64,000 bases of DNA from Clostridiales bacterium (GCA_014799475.1 JAAVHX010000024.1:1-64000), one strand, 5' to 3'; counted from the first letter of the stretch, positions 13,916 to 23,216 are shown. Notes: a model not told the origin generated them from the sequence alone. A program made the numbers and translations.

Positions 13916-13983
13916 GACGCCCTAAGCTCGTTCGGTTACCGGATACCTTTGCGTCCGAAAACTGCAAAGAAAGGGAGAAAAAC

Positions 13984-16275
13984 ATGAAAAAACTTAGCAA
14001 GATTTTGTCCGTGGGCCTGTCCCTGGCCCTGTGCGCCAACATGGTGGCCCCCGCGCTTGCGGCCAGCTTCACCGAGCTGCAAAACGTGATCGATACCCAA
14101 ACGTCGCTCAAGGACGAGAATGACAACGTTCGGATCGGCTATGACAACGGCACCGTCACTCTTCATGAGGACGTCAAGTATGAAGAGGGTGACGGCGAGG
14201 AATTCAACGTCCACTACAATCACAGCTGGGATGAGTACAAAAACATAAAGTACGACGACGTGAAAACGGCCGGCGTTGTGATCGGCGAGGACAAGAATGT
14301 TACCATCGACCTGAACGGTCACAACATTGACGGCGACGGCCAGGTCGGTTCCGTGATCAAGATCGACAATGGCGGCGAGCTGACCCTGAAGGGCAACGGC
14401 ACCGTCACCGGCGCCGGCGAGAGCGGCGGCGTCTACAACAACGGCACGTTCACCATGGACGGCGGCTCGATCGAGGGCAATGTGTCCAATACGCAGTATA
14501 CCGCTGCCGGTGTCACCAACGCGGGTGAGGACGCCGCGTTCACCATGAACGGCGGCTCCATCAAGGACAACGGGAGTACGACTTGGCACCAGCATGTGGA
14601 CGGCGGCGTCTACAATCATGATGGCACATTCACCATGAACAACGGCTCGATCGAGAACAACCGGGTTGACAACGGCAGCAGCAGCGTCGGAGTTGGCGGC
14701 GTCAACAACGAGAGCGGCACGTTCACCATGAACGGCGGCACCATCGCGAACAACAAGGGCGCCAGCGGTGGTGGAGCCGGGGGCGTGGAAAACCAATACG
14801 GCGGCACGTTCACCATGACCGGCGGCACGATCAAGCACAATGAGTTCTACGGCGTCGATGGCGCCGGCGGTGTCAGAAACTGGACTCATAGCACGTTCAA
14901 CATGAGCGGCGGCACCATTGAGGGCAATATGTCCTCGCACTACGGCGGCGTCCGGAATGGTTCCGGCGTCGGCGGTGAAAAGTACTACGGAATATTCCAC
15001 ATGAGCGGTGACGCGAAGATCACAGGGAACATCGGTTTTCAGGGCGGCGGTGTTGCCAGCACTGTAAATACCGACAAGGGTGTGTTCACCATGAGCGATA
15101 ACGCCAGCATTACCGACAATATATCCCTGCTTGCCGGCGGCGTTTATACCTCGAAGGTGACACCGATGACCATGACCGGCAACGCCAAGATCGAGGGCAA
15201 CATCAGCACCGCGGGCGGCGGCGTCTTCATCAATAACGCCGCGCTTGAGATGGACGGCAACGCCAGCATTCAAGGCAACTACGCTTCCCTCGCCAAGCTC
15301 ATCGAGGCCCTTAAGAACGCTGAGGGTTTGGACGAACATTTCCAGAACTATACTTATAGGTATTGGATGAGGGACGCGCTCGATGTCGAGTACAAGACAT
15401 TGGACGAGTTTGTGGCGGCTCTCGAAGCTATTCTGGAGAAGGAGGGCGAGGCCGGCCGGGGCGGCGGCGTTTATATGTTTGATGGCAAGAACACGCTGAC
15501 TGTGAGCGGCAACGCCAGCATCCAGGACAACATGGCGAGCGACATCGGCGATGAGATTTGCGCGCTGAATATTGGAGGAAAGCCTGTGCTGAATGCCCCC
15601 GAGGGTTCCGAGTGGCTGCGGGATAACCCCGAAGACCGCCTGGAAGACGCCGATGAGGTGGTGTTCACGGGCGAGGAGCTCACGGACGCGGTGCAAGCGG
15701 CAGAAAACAATGTGAAGCATACCGTATTGGATGTTGGTATGCCTGGTCAGTATGCTATGACCGGCCTGAAGTTCCACAAGGGCGAGGAGCCGGAAATCCC
15801 CGATAAGCCTATCCCCGCCCCCCCCGAGACCGACACCACTGTTGAGATCGACGACGTGGACGTGCCTCTGGCCGGCATCTTCACCCGCGCGGACGCCATC
15901 GGCTACCTGTGGGAGCGGACCGGCAGCCCCGAGTGGGAGCTGTCCGACTTCCCTGACGTGCCCGAGGACCACTACTGGGCGGTCGCCATCGGCTGGGCCC
16001 AGGACATGGGCATCGCTCTGCCTGACGAGGACGGCAATTTCCGTCCCGACGATCCTGTACTGCGCTCCGTGGAAGATCTGGAGATCGACCCCGAGGGCGA
16101 GCTGCAGGAGTTCCTGAACCGCTACGCGGTGTTCGCCGGCATCGAGCTGGAGGACGGCGAGCTGTTCGTCGAGCTGGCCGGCAACCCGTACGACATCATC
16201 ATGCGCGAGGAAGCCGAGATCATTTTCAACGACTTCTTTGCCAAGCTGGCGGCGGCCCTGGCCCAGGCGGCGTAA
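13984..16275 (+). CDS. Secreted beta-helix surface protein with SLH-like end
   Basis: 763 residues. Signal peptide at 1-27 (basic MKKLSK, hydrophobic core, APALAA). About residues 110-430 consist of more than ten repeats of the type FTMNGGSIxxN/GGVxN, predicted right-handed beta-helix, as in surface adhesins. The C-terminal part (about 620-745) has FTRADAIGYLWERTGSPE, FPDVPEDHYWAVAIGWAQDMGI and FRPDDPVLR, an S-layer-homology-like unit suited to wall attachment. The start at 13984 has AAGGGAG upstream and follows the tandem c-di-GMP aptamers, so expression probably follows second-messenger level. Likely adhesin or matrix protein. Confidence 0.85.
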   Translation: MKKLSKILSVGLSLALCANMVAPALAASFTELQNVIDTQTSLKDENDNVRIGYDNGTVTLHEDVKYEEGDGEEFNVHYNHSWDEYKNIKYDDVKTAGVVIGEDKNVTIDLNGHNIDGDGQVGSVIKIDNGGELTLKGNGTVTGAGESGGVYNNGTFTMDGGSIEGNVSNTQYTAAGVTNAGEDAAFTMNGGSIKDNGSTTWHQHVDGGVYNHDGTFTMNNGSIENNRVDNGSSSVGVGGVNNESGTFTMNGGTIANNKGASGGGAGGVENQYGGTFTMTGGTIKHNEFYGVDGAGGVRNWTHSTFNMSGGTIEGNMSSHYGGVRNGSGVGGEKYYGIFHMSGDAKITGNIGFQGGGVASTVNTDKGVFTMSDNASITDNISLLAGGVYTSKVTPMTMTGNAKIEGNISTAGGGVFINNAALEMDGNASIQGNYASLAKLIEALKNAEGLDEHFQNYTYRYWMRDALDVEYKTLDEFVAALEAILEKEGEAGRGGGVYMFDGKNTLTVSGNASIQDNMASDIGDEICALNIGGKPVLNAPEGSEWLRDNPEDRLEDADEVVFTGEELTDAVQAAENNVKHTVLDVGMPGQYAMTGLKFHKGEEPEIPDKPIPAPPETDTTVEIDDVDVPLAGIFTRADAIGYLWERTGSPEWELSDFPDVPEDHYWAVAIGWAQDMGIALPDEDGNFRPDDPVLRSVEDLEIDPEGELQEFLNRYAVFAGIELEDGELFVELAGNPYDIIMREEAEIIFNDFFAKLAAALAQAA

Positions 16276-16319
16276 GCCGAGCCTGAACCGAGGCCGCGCG
16301 CGGCAAACCCGATCGCAAA

Positions 16320-16350
16320 AAAGGCCCCGGGACAGTGTCCCGGGGCCTTT
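16320..16350 (+). terminator. Terminator of the surface-protein gene
   Basis: AAAGGCCCCGGGACA pairs perfectly with its complement around a G centre, then TTTGTCTGGG. Confidence 0.8.
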
Positions 16351-16417
16351 GTCTGGGTTTTCAGATGTTGCGCCCAAAAAAAATGGGATAATTTCTTGAT
16401 TTTTGGGCAGAAAACCT

Positions 16418-16446
16418 TTGACGGGGAGGGAAAAGGAGGGTATACT
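16418..16446 (+). promoter_or_regulatory. Sigma-A promoter of glgP
   Basis: TTGACG, 17-base spacer, TATACT, about 115 bases before the gene; the leader contains short GC-rich hairpins. Confidence 0.78.
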
Positions 16447-16560
16447 GGAAAAGGAACCTAAACTGGGTTCACGCGAAGCGTCCGCCAGGCCGCCGCCAGG
16501 GCGGCTGACCGGTGCCTACCGGTTTGCAATAGGCTAAAAGTGAAAGGAGAACGGATCAGA

Positions 16561-18852
16561 ATGGATATCAACCAACGGATGCAGGAGATCGCTCAGGCCA
16601 AATACGGCCAGGAGCTGTCCCAGTGCGGCGATGAGCAGATCTACCGCGTCCTCCTCCAGCTCACGCAGGAGCTGTCCCAGGCCCGCCCCGCCCCCAAGAA
16701 GGAGCGGAAGCTGTATTATTTTTCCGCGGAGTTCCTCATCGGCAAGCTGCTGAGCAACAACCTGCTGGCTCTCGGCATTTTTGAAGAGGTGTCTCAGATC
16801 CTGGCCAAATACGGCCGTTCCCTGTCCGCCATTGAGGACGCGGAGCCCGAGCCCTCCCTGGGCAACGGCGGTCTGGGCCGTCTGGCCGCCTGCTTCCTGG
16901 ACTCCATCGCCGCCCTGGGCCTGTCCGGCGACGGCGTGGGCCTCAATTACCACTACGGCCTGTTTGAGCAGAAGCTGGAGAACAACAAGCAGAACGAGCG
17001 CCCCAACCCCTGGATCGAGGACGAGAGCTGGCTCATCCCCACCGGGATCGAGTTTGAGGTCGCCTTCGGCTTCGGCCCCGTGAAGGCCAAGCTGCTGGAC
17101 ATCGCCGTCCCCGGCGCCCATACCGATATTGCCAACCGCCTCCACCTGTTCGATGTGGAGAAGCCCGCCCCCGCGCCCAAGGGCGGCATCGACTTCGACA
17201 AGACCGACCTGCCCGCCCAGCTCACCTCCTTCCTCTATCCCGACGACAGCGATGACGCGGGACGGCTGCTGCGGGTGTATCAGCAGTACTTCATGGTGTC
17301 CGCCGGCGCCCAGCTGGTGCTCAAGGAGCTGGAGGAGCGGGGCTTTGACCCGCACACCATCAGCGACCATGTGGCCATCCAGATCAACGATACCCACCCC
17401 TCCATGGTCATCCCCGAGCTGGTCCGCCTGCTGACCCAGCGGGGCCTTACCATGGACGAGGCGGTGGAGCAGGTGAAGCGTACCTGCGCCTATACCAACC
17501 ACACCATTCTGGCCGAGGCGCTGGAGAAGTGGCCCATGTCCTTCATCGAGAAGGCGGCCCCTCAGCTGGTGCCCATCATCCGTGAGCTGGACAAGCGTGC
17601 CAAGGCGGAGCACTCCGACCCCAAGGTGGCCATTATCCAGGGCGAGGGGGCCGGGGAGATCGTCCATATGGCCCATCTGGACATCCACTACGGCTACTCG
17701 GTGAACGGCGTGGCCGCGCTCCATACCGAGATCCTCAAGAACTCCGAGCTGAAGCCCTTTGCCGACATCTACCCCGGCAAGTTCAACAACAAGACCAACG
17801 GCGTTACCCTGCGCCGCTGGTTGGAGGTGTGCAATCCCAAGCTGGCCGCCCTGCTGGACGAGTGCGTGGGCAAGGAGTGGCGCACCGACCCCAGCCGGCT
17901 GAACAGGCTGATGGACTACTACAACGACACCTCCGTGCTGGATCGGATGACTGCCATTAAGGCGGAAAACAAGCGCGCCCTGGCCGACACCCTCCGCCGG
18001 GAGGCGGGCATCGAGATGGACCCCGAGTCCGTGTTCGACATCCAGGTCAAGCGCCTCCACGAGTACAAGCGCCAGCAGATGAACGCCCTGTATGTCATCC
18101 GCAAGTACCTGGACATCAAGGCGGGGAAAATACCCGAGCGGCCCGTCACCGTGATTTTTGGCGCCAAGGCCGCCCCGGCCTATGTGATGGCCAAGCACAT
18201 CATCCACCTGATCCTATGCCTGCGCCAGCTTATTGAGAACGACCCCCAGGTCCGCCCCTGGCTGCGGGTGGTGATGGTGGAGAACTACAACGTCTCCTGG
18301 GCTGAGAAGCTCATCCCCGCCTGCGATATTTCCGAGCAGATCTCGCTCGCCTCCAAGGAAGCCAGCGGCACCGGCAACATGAAGTTCATGGCCAACGGCG
18401 CGGTGACTCTGGGCACCCGGGACGGGGCCAACGTGGAGATCGCCGACCTGGTGGGCCCGGACAACATCTACACCTTCGGCGCGTCCAGCAACTGGATCAT
18501 CGAGCTGTACGATCAGAAGGCCCGGGATCCCAAGATGGGGTATCAGTCCGGGATCTACTACCAGCGCCCGGACGTGAAGCCGCTGGTGGACTTCCTGCTG
18601 GATCCCGTGCTCACCCAGTACGGCGACGCGGCCGACCTGAAGGCCCTGTGGGCCGACCTGACCGGCAAGGACTGGTTCATGTCCCTGCTGGATGTGGAGA
18701 GCTATATCTCCACCCGGGACCGCGCCATCCACGACTATGGCGACAAGCCCTTCTGGGCCCGGAAGATGCTGGTGAACACCGCCCGGTGCGGCTTCTTCTC
18801 CAGTGACCGCACCATCGAGGAGTACAACAAGGACATCTGGCACTTGAAGTAA
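16561..18852 (+). CDS. glgP: Glycogen/alpha-glucan phosphorylase (GT35)
   Basis: 763 residues. Family hallmarks: YFSAEFLIGKLLSNNL near the start, EPSLGNGGLGRLAACF, INDTHPSM, NKTNGVTLRRW, KRLHEYKRQQMN and EASGTGNMKFMANGA, which carries the pyridoxal-phosphate lysine. It releases glucose 1-phosphate from alpha-1,4-glucans. ATG at 16561 with AAGGAGAAC upstream; a GTG seven codons earlier coincides with the ribosome site and is rejected. Single-gene unit; functional partner of the GH13/ABC cluster at 36-42 kb. Confidence 0.96.
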   Translation: MDINQRMQEIAQAKYGQELSQCGDEQIYRVLLQLTQELSQARPAPKKERKLYYFSAEFLIGKLLSNNLLALGIFEEVSQILAKYGRSLSAIEDAEPEPSLGNGGLGRLAACFLDSIAALGLSGDGVGLNYHYGLFEQKLENNKQNERPNPWIEDESWLIPTGIEFEVAFGFGPVKAKLLDIAVPGAHTDIANRLHLFDVEKPAPAPKGGIDFDKTDLPAQLTSFLYPDDSDDAGRLLRVYQQYFMVSAGAQLVLKELEERGFDPHTISDHVAIQINDTHPSMVIPELVRLLTQRGLTMDEAVEQVKRTCAYTNHTILAEALEKWPMSFIEKAAPQLVPIIRELDKRAKAEHSDPKVAIIQGEGAGEIVHMAHLDIHYGYSVNGVAALHTEILKNSELKPFADIYPGKFNNKTNGVTLRRWLEVCNPKLAALLDECVGKEWRTDPSRLNRLMDYYNDTSVLDRMTAIKAENKRALADTLRREAGIEMDPESVFDIQVKRLHEYKRQQMNALYVIRKYLDIKAGKIPERPVTVIFGAKAAPAYVMAKHIIHLILCLRQLIENDPQVRPWLRVVMVENYNVSWAEKLIPACDISEQISLASKEASGTGNMKFMANGAVTLGTRDGANVEIADLVGPDNIYTFGASSNWIIELYDQKARDPKMGYQSGIYYQRPDVKPLVDFLLDPVLTQYGDAADLKALWADLTGKDWFMSLLDVESYISTRDRAIHDYGDKPFWARKMLVNTARCGFFSSDRTIEEYNKDIWHLK

Positions 18853-18855
18853 GAG

Positions 18856-18886
18856 ATAGTCCCCCGCCCGAAGGGCGGGGGACTAT
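18856..18886 (+). terminator. 14-bp perfect hairpin after glgP
   Basis: ATAGTCCCCCGCCC pairs perfectly with its complement around GAA. No T-run follows; a stop or 3' stabiliser. Confidence 0.6.
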
Positions 18887-18915
18887 ACGCAGCCGTTGAA
18901 ATCATAAAATTTAAA

Positions 18916-18944
18916 TTGCGCGCCGTCTCCCCAGGGTGTATACT
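18916..18944 (+). promoter_or_regulatory. Promoter of the AIM24-family gene
   Basis: TTGCGC, 17-base spacer, TATACT. Confidence 0.65.
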
Positions 18945-18999
18945 ATGTCCGGGAGGCGGCGCGCCGTTCTTCCTAAAGCAAGCAAAGGAGGAAGCATAG

Positions 19000-19674
19000 A
19001 TGCGTTATAATATCACAGGCGAGCCCATGCCCGTCGTCATCTGCGACGTGGAGGCCAATGAGTCCATGATCACCGAGAAGGGTTCCATGGTCTGGATGTC
19101 CCCCAACATGGAGATGCAGACCAGCGCCGGCGGCATCGGCAAGGCGTTTGGCCGGATGTTCTCCGGCGAGTCCATGTTCCAGAACATTTACACCGCCAGG
19201 GGCGGCCCGGGCATGATCGCCTTTGCCTCCAGCTTCCCCGGCTCCATCCGGGCGGTGGACATCACCCCGGACCACCCCGTGGTGGTGCAGAAGTCGGGTT
19301 TCCTGGCCTCCGAGGCGGGGGTGGAGCTGTCCGTGTTCTTCCAGAAGAAGGCGGCGGCCGGCTTCTTCGGCGGGGAGGGCTTCATTTTGCAGAAGCTCAG
19401 CGGCTATGGCACCGCCTTTTTGGAGTTCGACGGCTCCATCGTGGAGTACGACCTCCAGCCGGGGCAGCAGATCGTGATCGACACCGGCAATCTGGCCATG
19501 ATGGACGCCACCTGTACCGTGGACGTGCAGACGGTGAAGGGGGTCAAGAACGTGCTGTTCGGCGGCGAGGGGCTGTTCAACACCGTGGTCACCGGGCCGG
19601 GCCGGGTGGTGCTCCAGACCATGCCCATCAGCAACTTCGCCAGCTCCATCGCTTCGATGCTTCCGTCGAAATAA
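19000..19674 (+). CDS. AIM24/TIGR00266 family protein
   Basis: 224 residues, all-beta AIM24 (DUF124) family: GSMVWMSPNMEM, FASSFPGSIRAVDI, GYGTAFLEFDGSIVEYDL, GNLAMMD and GPGRVVLQTMP segments in order. No signal or membrane segment. Function of bacterial members is not established. CAAAGGAGGAAG precedes the ATG. GC-rich hairpins fill the short gap to the next gene. Confidence 0.9.
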   Translation: MRYNITGEPMPVVICDVEANESMITEKGSMVWMSPNMEMQTSAGGIGKAFGRMFSGESMFQNIYTARGGPGMIAFASSFPGSIRAVDITPDHPVVVQKSGFLASEAGVELSVFFQKKAAAGFFGGEGFILQKLSGYGTAFLEFDGSIVEYDLQPGQQIVIDTGNLAMMDATCTVDVQTVKGVKNVLFGGEGLFNTVVTGPGRVVLQTMPISNFASSIASMLPSK

Positions 19675-19746
19675 GAGACGCCCCCCGCCGCCTGCGCGGC
19701 GTCAAGCTTCGCGGGAGGGGCCATAAAGCGTAAAGGAGATAGAACC

Positions 19747-20664
19747 ATGGATGGCCAAAAGCGGACGGTAAAAGAGTTTATGCAGAAGCATATCTTCTTG
19801 TTTATCATCTTGATGCTGCTCTGCGCATTTTTGAACAATATCGTTACCAGCTTTGTTACGGCACCCTTTGCGGACAGCGTGCCGGCCGCCCACCTCTCCC
19901 AGGCGCTGTGCAAATACATAACGGCGCTGCTCCCGCTGGCTTTGATGTTCAAATGGGGCTTGGTTCAAAAAACCAGCGGGCGAAAGGTTTTGTTGGGGAT
20001 CCTGCTGGGGATACCGAACGTCTTGCTGATCGCGGAGCATTTGCTGCCGTTCAGCCTAATCAGTCCGGCGTCATATAAGGTGCTTTGGCTTTCCGTTCTG
20101 GCGATCATCGCCGCGTACTTTGGGGTGGGGCTGATGGAGGAAGCCGCCTTCCGGGGCGTACTGCTCCCCCTGCTGTGCGAAAAATGGTCCGGCCGGAAAA
20201 ACAGCTGCATGAAGGCCGCTCTCTTCAGTTCCGCTTTGTTTGGCTTCGCGCACCTTTCGTGGATCATCAACGCGCTGGTATTTCATGGGACAGTTTCCAT
20301 GATTGAATGCCTGGGGAGGCTCTATCAGGTGTACTACGCGTTTTGCTTTGGTATGCTGTGCGCGGGCATCACCCTATGTACCAAGAGCATCATCCCGGTG
20401 GTGATCTGGCACGCTTTGGTCGATATATCCGCAGCTATCGGCCAGGGCGTCTTGTATCCGACGGTCTATCAATACTATTTTGAACTCCATCCGATTGGAT
20501 TTGATACCCTGCTGGTCCAAAAGGGGATCGTGCAGGACGCGAGCCTCCTGTCCTGGGTGTTGCCGATCGGAATGGACGCGGTCCTGCTGGTGGCGGGCAT
20601 TCTGATGGTGAGAAAGAGCGAGGGCTGTTTTGGAAAGGGAGCGGATCATAAACAGCCTGAATGA
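19747..20664 (+). CDS. CPBP-family intramembrane metalloprotease
   Basis: 305 residues with about seven membrane helices. The CAAX-protease/bacteriocin-processing motifs are present: EEAAFRG (E131-E132, R136), FGFAHL (H169) and IPVVIWHALVD. Members cleave prenylated or other membrane substrates, or provide bacteriocin self-immunity. AAAGGAGATAG precedes the ATG. No bacteriocin gene is recognisable next to it, though a 34-codon micro-gene follows. Confidence 0.88.
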   Translation: MDGQKRTVKEFMQKHIFLFIILMLLCAFLNNIVTSFVTAPFADSVPAAHLSQALCKYITALLPLALMFKWGLVQKTSGRKVLLGILLGIPNVLLIAEHLLPFSLISPASYKVLWLSVLAIIAAYFGVGLMEEAAFRGVLLPLLCEKWSGRKNSCMKAALFSSALFGFAHLSWIINALVFHGTVSMIECLGRLYQVYYAFCFGMLCAGITLCTKSIIPVVIWHALVDISAAIGQGVLYPTVYQYYFELHPIGFDTLLVQKGIVQDASLLSWVLPIGMDAVLLVAGILMVRKSEGCFGKGADHKQPE

Positions 20665-20761
20665 AGGGAAAAATTTCTGTCATCCTTGCATCGCGGCGTG
20701 CATATACTGGCTTGTATGGGCGGAAACGTAAAGCCAATATATAGACAAGGGAGCGATCAAG

Positions 20762-20866
20762 ATGACGGACAGAAAAAGGATGATACGGAGCGCCGAACCG
20801 CAGCCCCAGGATGTGGACGACCTGATCTTTTTGGGGCAGACCGGCCCCCAGGTCAGCCAGAGGTAG
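20762..20866 (+). CDS. Putative 34-residue small protein
   Basis: ATG to TAG, 34 codons, basic start MTDRKRMIRS then acidic DVDDLIFLGQ and GPQVSQR. It has a good AAGGGAG site 8 bases before the ATG and ends directly against an intrinsic terminator, so it has the signals of a real transcription-translation unit. No homology is recognised. A TATACT lies near 20703 but without a good -35. Confidence 0.5.
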   Translation: MTDRKRMIRSAEPQPQDVDDLIFLGQTGPQVSQR

Positions 20867-20905
20867 GCCGCCGCGACCCCGCACAGCGGGGTTACGGCGG
20901 TTTTT
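20867..20905 (+). terminator. Terminator after the 34-residue ORF
   Basis: CCGCCG plus ACCCCGC pairs with GCGGGGT plus CGGCGG, then TTTTT. Confidence 0.85.
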
Positions 20906-20990
20906 CTGTTTTCGCCCTTTACAATTGGGCCGGGTTTCTATATAATGGAACGGAACATAACGGCAGACGCCGCGGAAGGATGAATACGCA

Positions 20991-22112
20991 ATGCTTCAAT
21001 TTGACGAATACCGGGTGAAGCTGAACAACCTGAAGCCCGACCTGGACAAGCTGGGGGAGGCTCTGGATCTGGAGAGCGCCGAGCGGGAGCTGGACGAGCT
21101 CCACGCCCAGTCCGCCGCCGACGGCTTCTGGGACAACGTGGACAAGGCCCGGAAGGTCCAGCAGCGCATCAGCAATCTGGAGGACAAGGTAAACGCCCAG
21201 GCCAAGCGGCAGGGCGCCTGGGACGACCTGATGACCCTGTGCGAGATGGGCAACGAGGAGGAGGACGAGTCCCTCATCCCGGAGGTAGAGAGCGGCTATG
21301 ACGCCCTCATCAAGGAGATGGAGACCGCCCGGCTGTCCACCCTGCTGTCCGGAGAGTACGACAGCTCCACCGCCATTATCTCCCTCCAGGCCGGGGCGGG
21401 CGGTACCGAGGCCCAGGACTGGGCCCAGATGCTCTATCGGATGTACACCCGCTGGGCGGAGCGCCACGGCTTCACCTACTCCGTGCTGGACTACCAGGAC
21501 GGAGACGAGGCGGGCATCAAGTCCGCCGCCATCCGCATCGAGGGGGACAACGCCTACGGCTATCTGAAGAGCGAACACGGCGTCCACCGCCTGGTGCGCA
21601 TCTCGCCCTTTGATGCCAACGCACGGCGGCAGACCTCCTTTGCCGCCGTGGAGGTCATGCCCGAGCTGGACGACAGCGTGGAGGTGGAGATCCGGGACGA
21701 GGACATCGAGCGCCAGGTGTACCGCTCCTCCGGCGCGGGCGGCCAGCACATCAACAAGACCTCCTCCGCCGTCCGGCTGATCCACAAGCCCACGGGCATC
21801 GTGGTGTCCTGCCAGACGGAGCGCTCCCAGTTCCAGAACGAGGAGACCTGTATGAAGATGCTGCGCTCCAAGCTGATGCAGATCAAGGAGCAGGAGCATC
21901 TGGACAAGATCTCCGACATCAAGGGCGTGCAGCTCAAGATCGAGTGGGGCAGCCAGATCCGCTCCTACGTGTTCATGCCCTACCAGCTGGTGAAGGATAA
22001 CCGCACCGCCTTTGAGACCTCCAACGTCAGCGGGGTGATGGACGGCGATCTGGACGGCTTCATCAACGCCTATCTCACCGCCGCCGCCACCGGCAGCTGG
22101 GCGACAAAATAA
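20991..22112 (+). CDS. prfB: Peptide chain release factor 2, no frameshift
   Basis: 373 residues. SPF (205-207), which recognises UGA/UAA stop codons, and GGQ (250-252), the peptidyl-tRNA hydrolysis motif, are both present. Most bacterial prfB genes need a +1 frameshift at an in-frame TGA near codon 25; here the same region reads straight through as EALDLES, so RF2 is made without autoregulation. A GGGGGAGG run just before that point (about 21051) may be a relic of the frameshift-stimulating sequence. The upstream ribosome site is weak (CGGAAGGA). Confidence 0.94.
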   Translation: MLQFDEYRVKLNNLKPDLDKLGEALDLESAERELDELHAQSAADGFWDNVDKARKVQQRISNLEDKVNAQAKRQGAWDDLMTLCEMGNEEEDESLIPEVESGYDALIKEMETARLSTLLSGEYDSSTAIISLQAGAGGTEAQDWAQMLYRMYTRWAERHGFTYSVLDYQDGDEAGIKSAAIRIEGDNAYGYLKSEHGVHRLVRISPFDANARRQTSFAAVEVMPELDDSVEVEIRDEDIERQVYRSSGAGGQHINKTSSAVRLIHKPTGIVVSCQTERSQFQNEETCMKMLRSKLMQIKEQEHLDKISDIKGVQLKIEWGSQIRSYVFMPYQLVKDNRTAFETSNVSGVMDGDLDGFINAYLTAAATGSWATK

Positions 22113-22153
22113 TGGAGGCCGCCGGAAGCTGGGCAGCAAAATAATCAAAATAG

Positions 22154-22179
22154 GCCCTCCCGCTGCCAAGCGGGAGGGC
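22154..22179. terminator. Bidirectional terminator between prfB and LCP gene
   Basis: GCCCTCCCGCT pairs with AGCGGGAGGGC. The minus-strand side has the better T-rich tail (TATTTTGATTATTTTG). Confidence 0.8.
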
Positions 22180-22190
22180 TGTTCCCTTGT

Positions 22191-23216
22191 CTATGGATGT
22201 ATGATGTTCAAAATTTCGGCGGGGACTTCCTCCTCGTAGATGCCCAAGCCGTTCACCAGCTCCAGGATGGCGTCGTCGTCCAGCTCCCAGTAGGGGGAGA
22301 CCCACTCTCCCGTCAGTCCGCCGGTTTCCAGCGCCGTGTCCAGATCCATGCCCACCGCTTGGGTGCCGAAGTACACCATGACGTTCAGCGGCATATCGCT
22401 GTCCACATAGGTGTTCAGGATGTTGATGAGGCTGGTCACACGGGTGACATTGGATAGGGTAATGGTCTGCTTGGCCAGGGCGACAAGGAAGGCCCGCTGG
22501 GTGGCGGCGCGGCCGATGTCCGCGCTGGGGTAGCAGTTGCGGCAGCGCACCACGCCCTCGGCCTGCCTGCCGTTCAGATGCTGATAGCCCGCCTTGATGT
22601 TGATAGCCAGATCGCCGTAGGGGTCGTTGTAGTACATATCCACCGGCACGTAGAAGTCCACGCCGTTGATCTCGTCGACGATCTCCCGGAAGGCCCTGGT
22701 GTTCACCGACACATAGTAGTCGATGGGCACCGCCAGCATATTGCGCACGGCGGACACCGTCGCCTCCACTCCGCCATAGGAGTAAACGGCGTTGATCTTT
22801 TTATAAGAGCCCTCGTAGCGCACCACCGTGTCCCGGGGGATGGAGATGAGGGAGGCGGTCTTGGCCCCGGTGTCGAACACGCCCAGCATGATGGTGTCGC
22901 TGCCGCCCTGGTCGGCGACGCCCAGCAGCAGGCAGGTGTAGACCCCCTCCCGGCGGTTGAGGACCAGGCGGGTGGTGTCTGGATCGGGGTCGTCCACCCC
23001 TTCGGAGGGCCGCTCCGGTGCGTCCGTCGACTGGATGGGGCCGATGGGGAACTCCACCTGATTGGCCACCTTGGGGGCGGGGGCGAGCAGCTTCAGCGCC
23101 ACGAAGCCCACCACCACAATGAGGGAGAGGACAAACAGCACGATGTACAGGGCCTTGGCCAGCCGCTGAAGAAAAGAGGGCTTGCGGCTGACCGCCGGTT
23201 TGGGTGAATTGCTCAT
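22191..23216 (-). CDS. LytR-CpsA-Psr (LCP) family wall-polymer ligase
   Basis: 341 residues: short cytoplasmic tail, one membrane helix (about 22-45), an acidic/Pro linker, and an extracellular LCP domain with SDTIMLGVFD, SLISIPRDTVV, KINAVYSYGG and the Arg-rich VVRCRNCYPSADIGRAATQRAF segment. LCP enzymes attach teichoic acid or capsule-type polymers to peptidoglycan. The start at 23216 was chosen for AAAGGA upstream; an earlier in-frame codon lacks a site. Confidence 0.92.
   Translation of the reverse strand: MSNSPKPAVSRKPSFLQRLAKALYIVLFVLSLIVVVGFVALKLLAPAPKVANQVEFPIGPIQSTDAPERPSEGVDDPDPDTTRLVLNRREGVYTCLLLGVADQGGSDTIMLGVFDTGAKTASLISIPRDTVVRYEGSYKKINAVYSYGGVEATVSAVRNMLAVPIDYYVSVNTRAFREIVDEINGVDFYVPVDMYYNDPYGDLAINIKAGYQHLNGRQAEGVVRCRNCYPSADIGRAATQRAFLVALAKQTITLSNVTRVTSLINILNTYVDSDMPLNVMVYFGTQAVGMDLDTALETGGLTGEWVSPYWELDDDAILELVNGLGIYEEEVPAEILNIIHP

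Noticed and set aside
14440..15270. CRISPR-like or satellite repeats
   Set aside because: The repetition is at protein level (beta-helix turns in the surface protein) with divergent DNA and no spacer structure.
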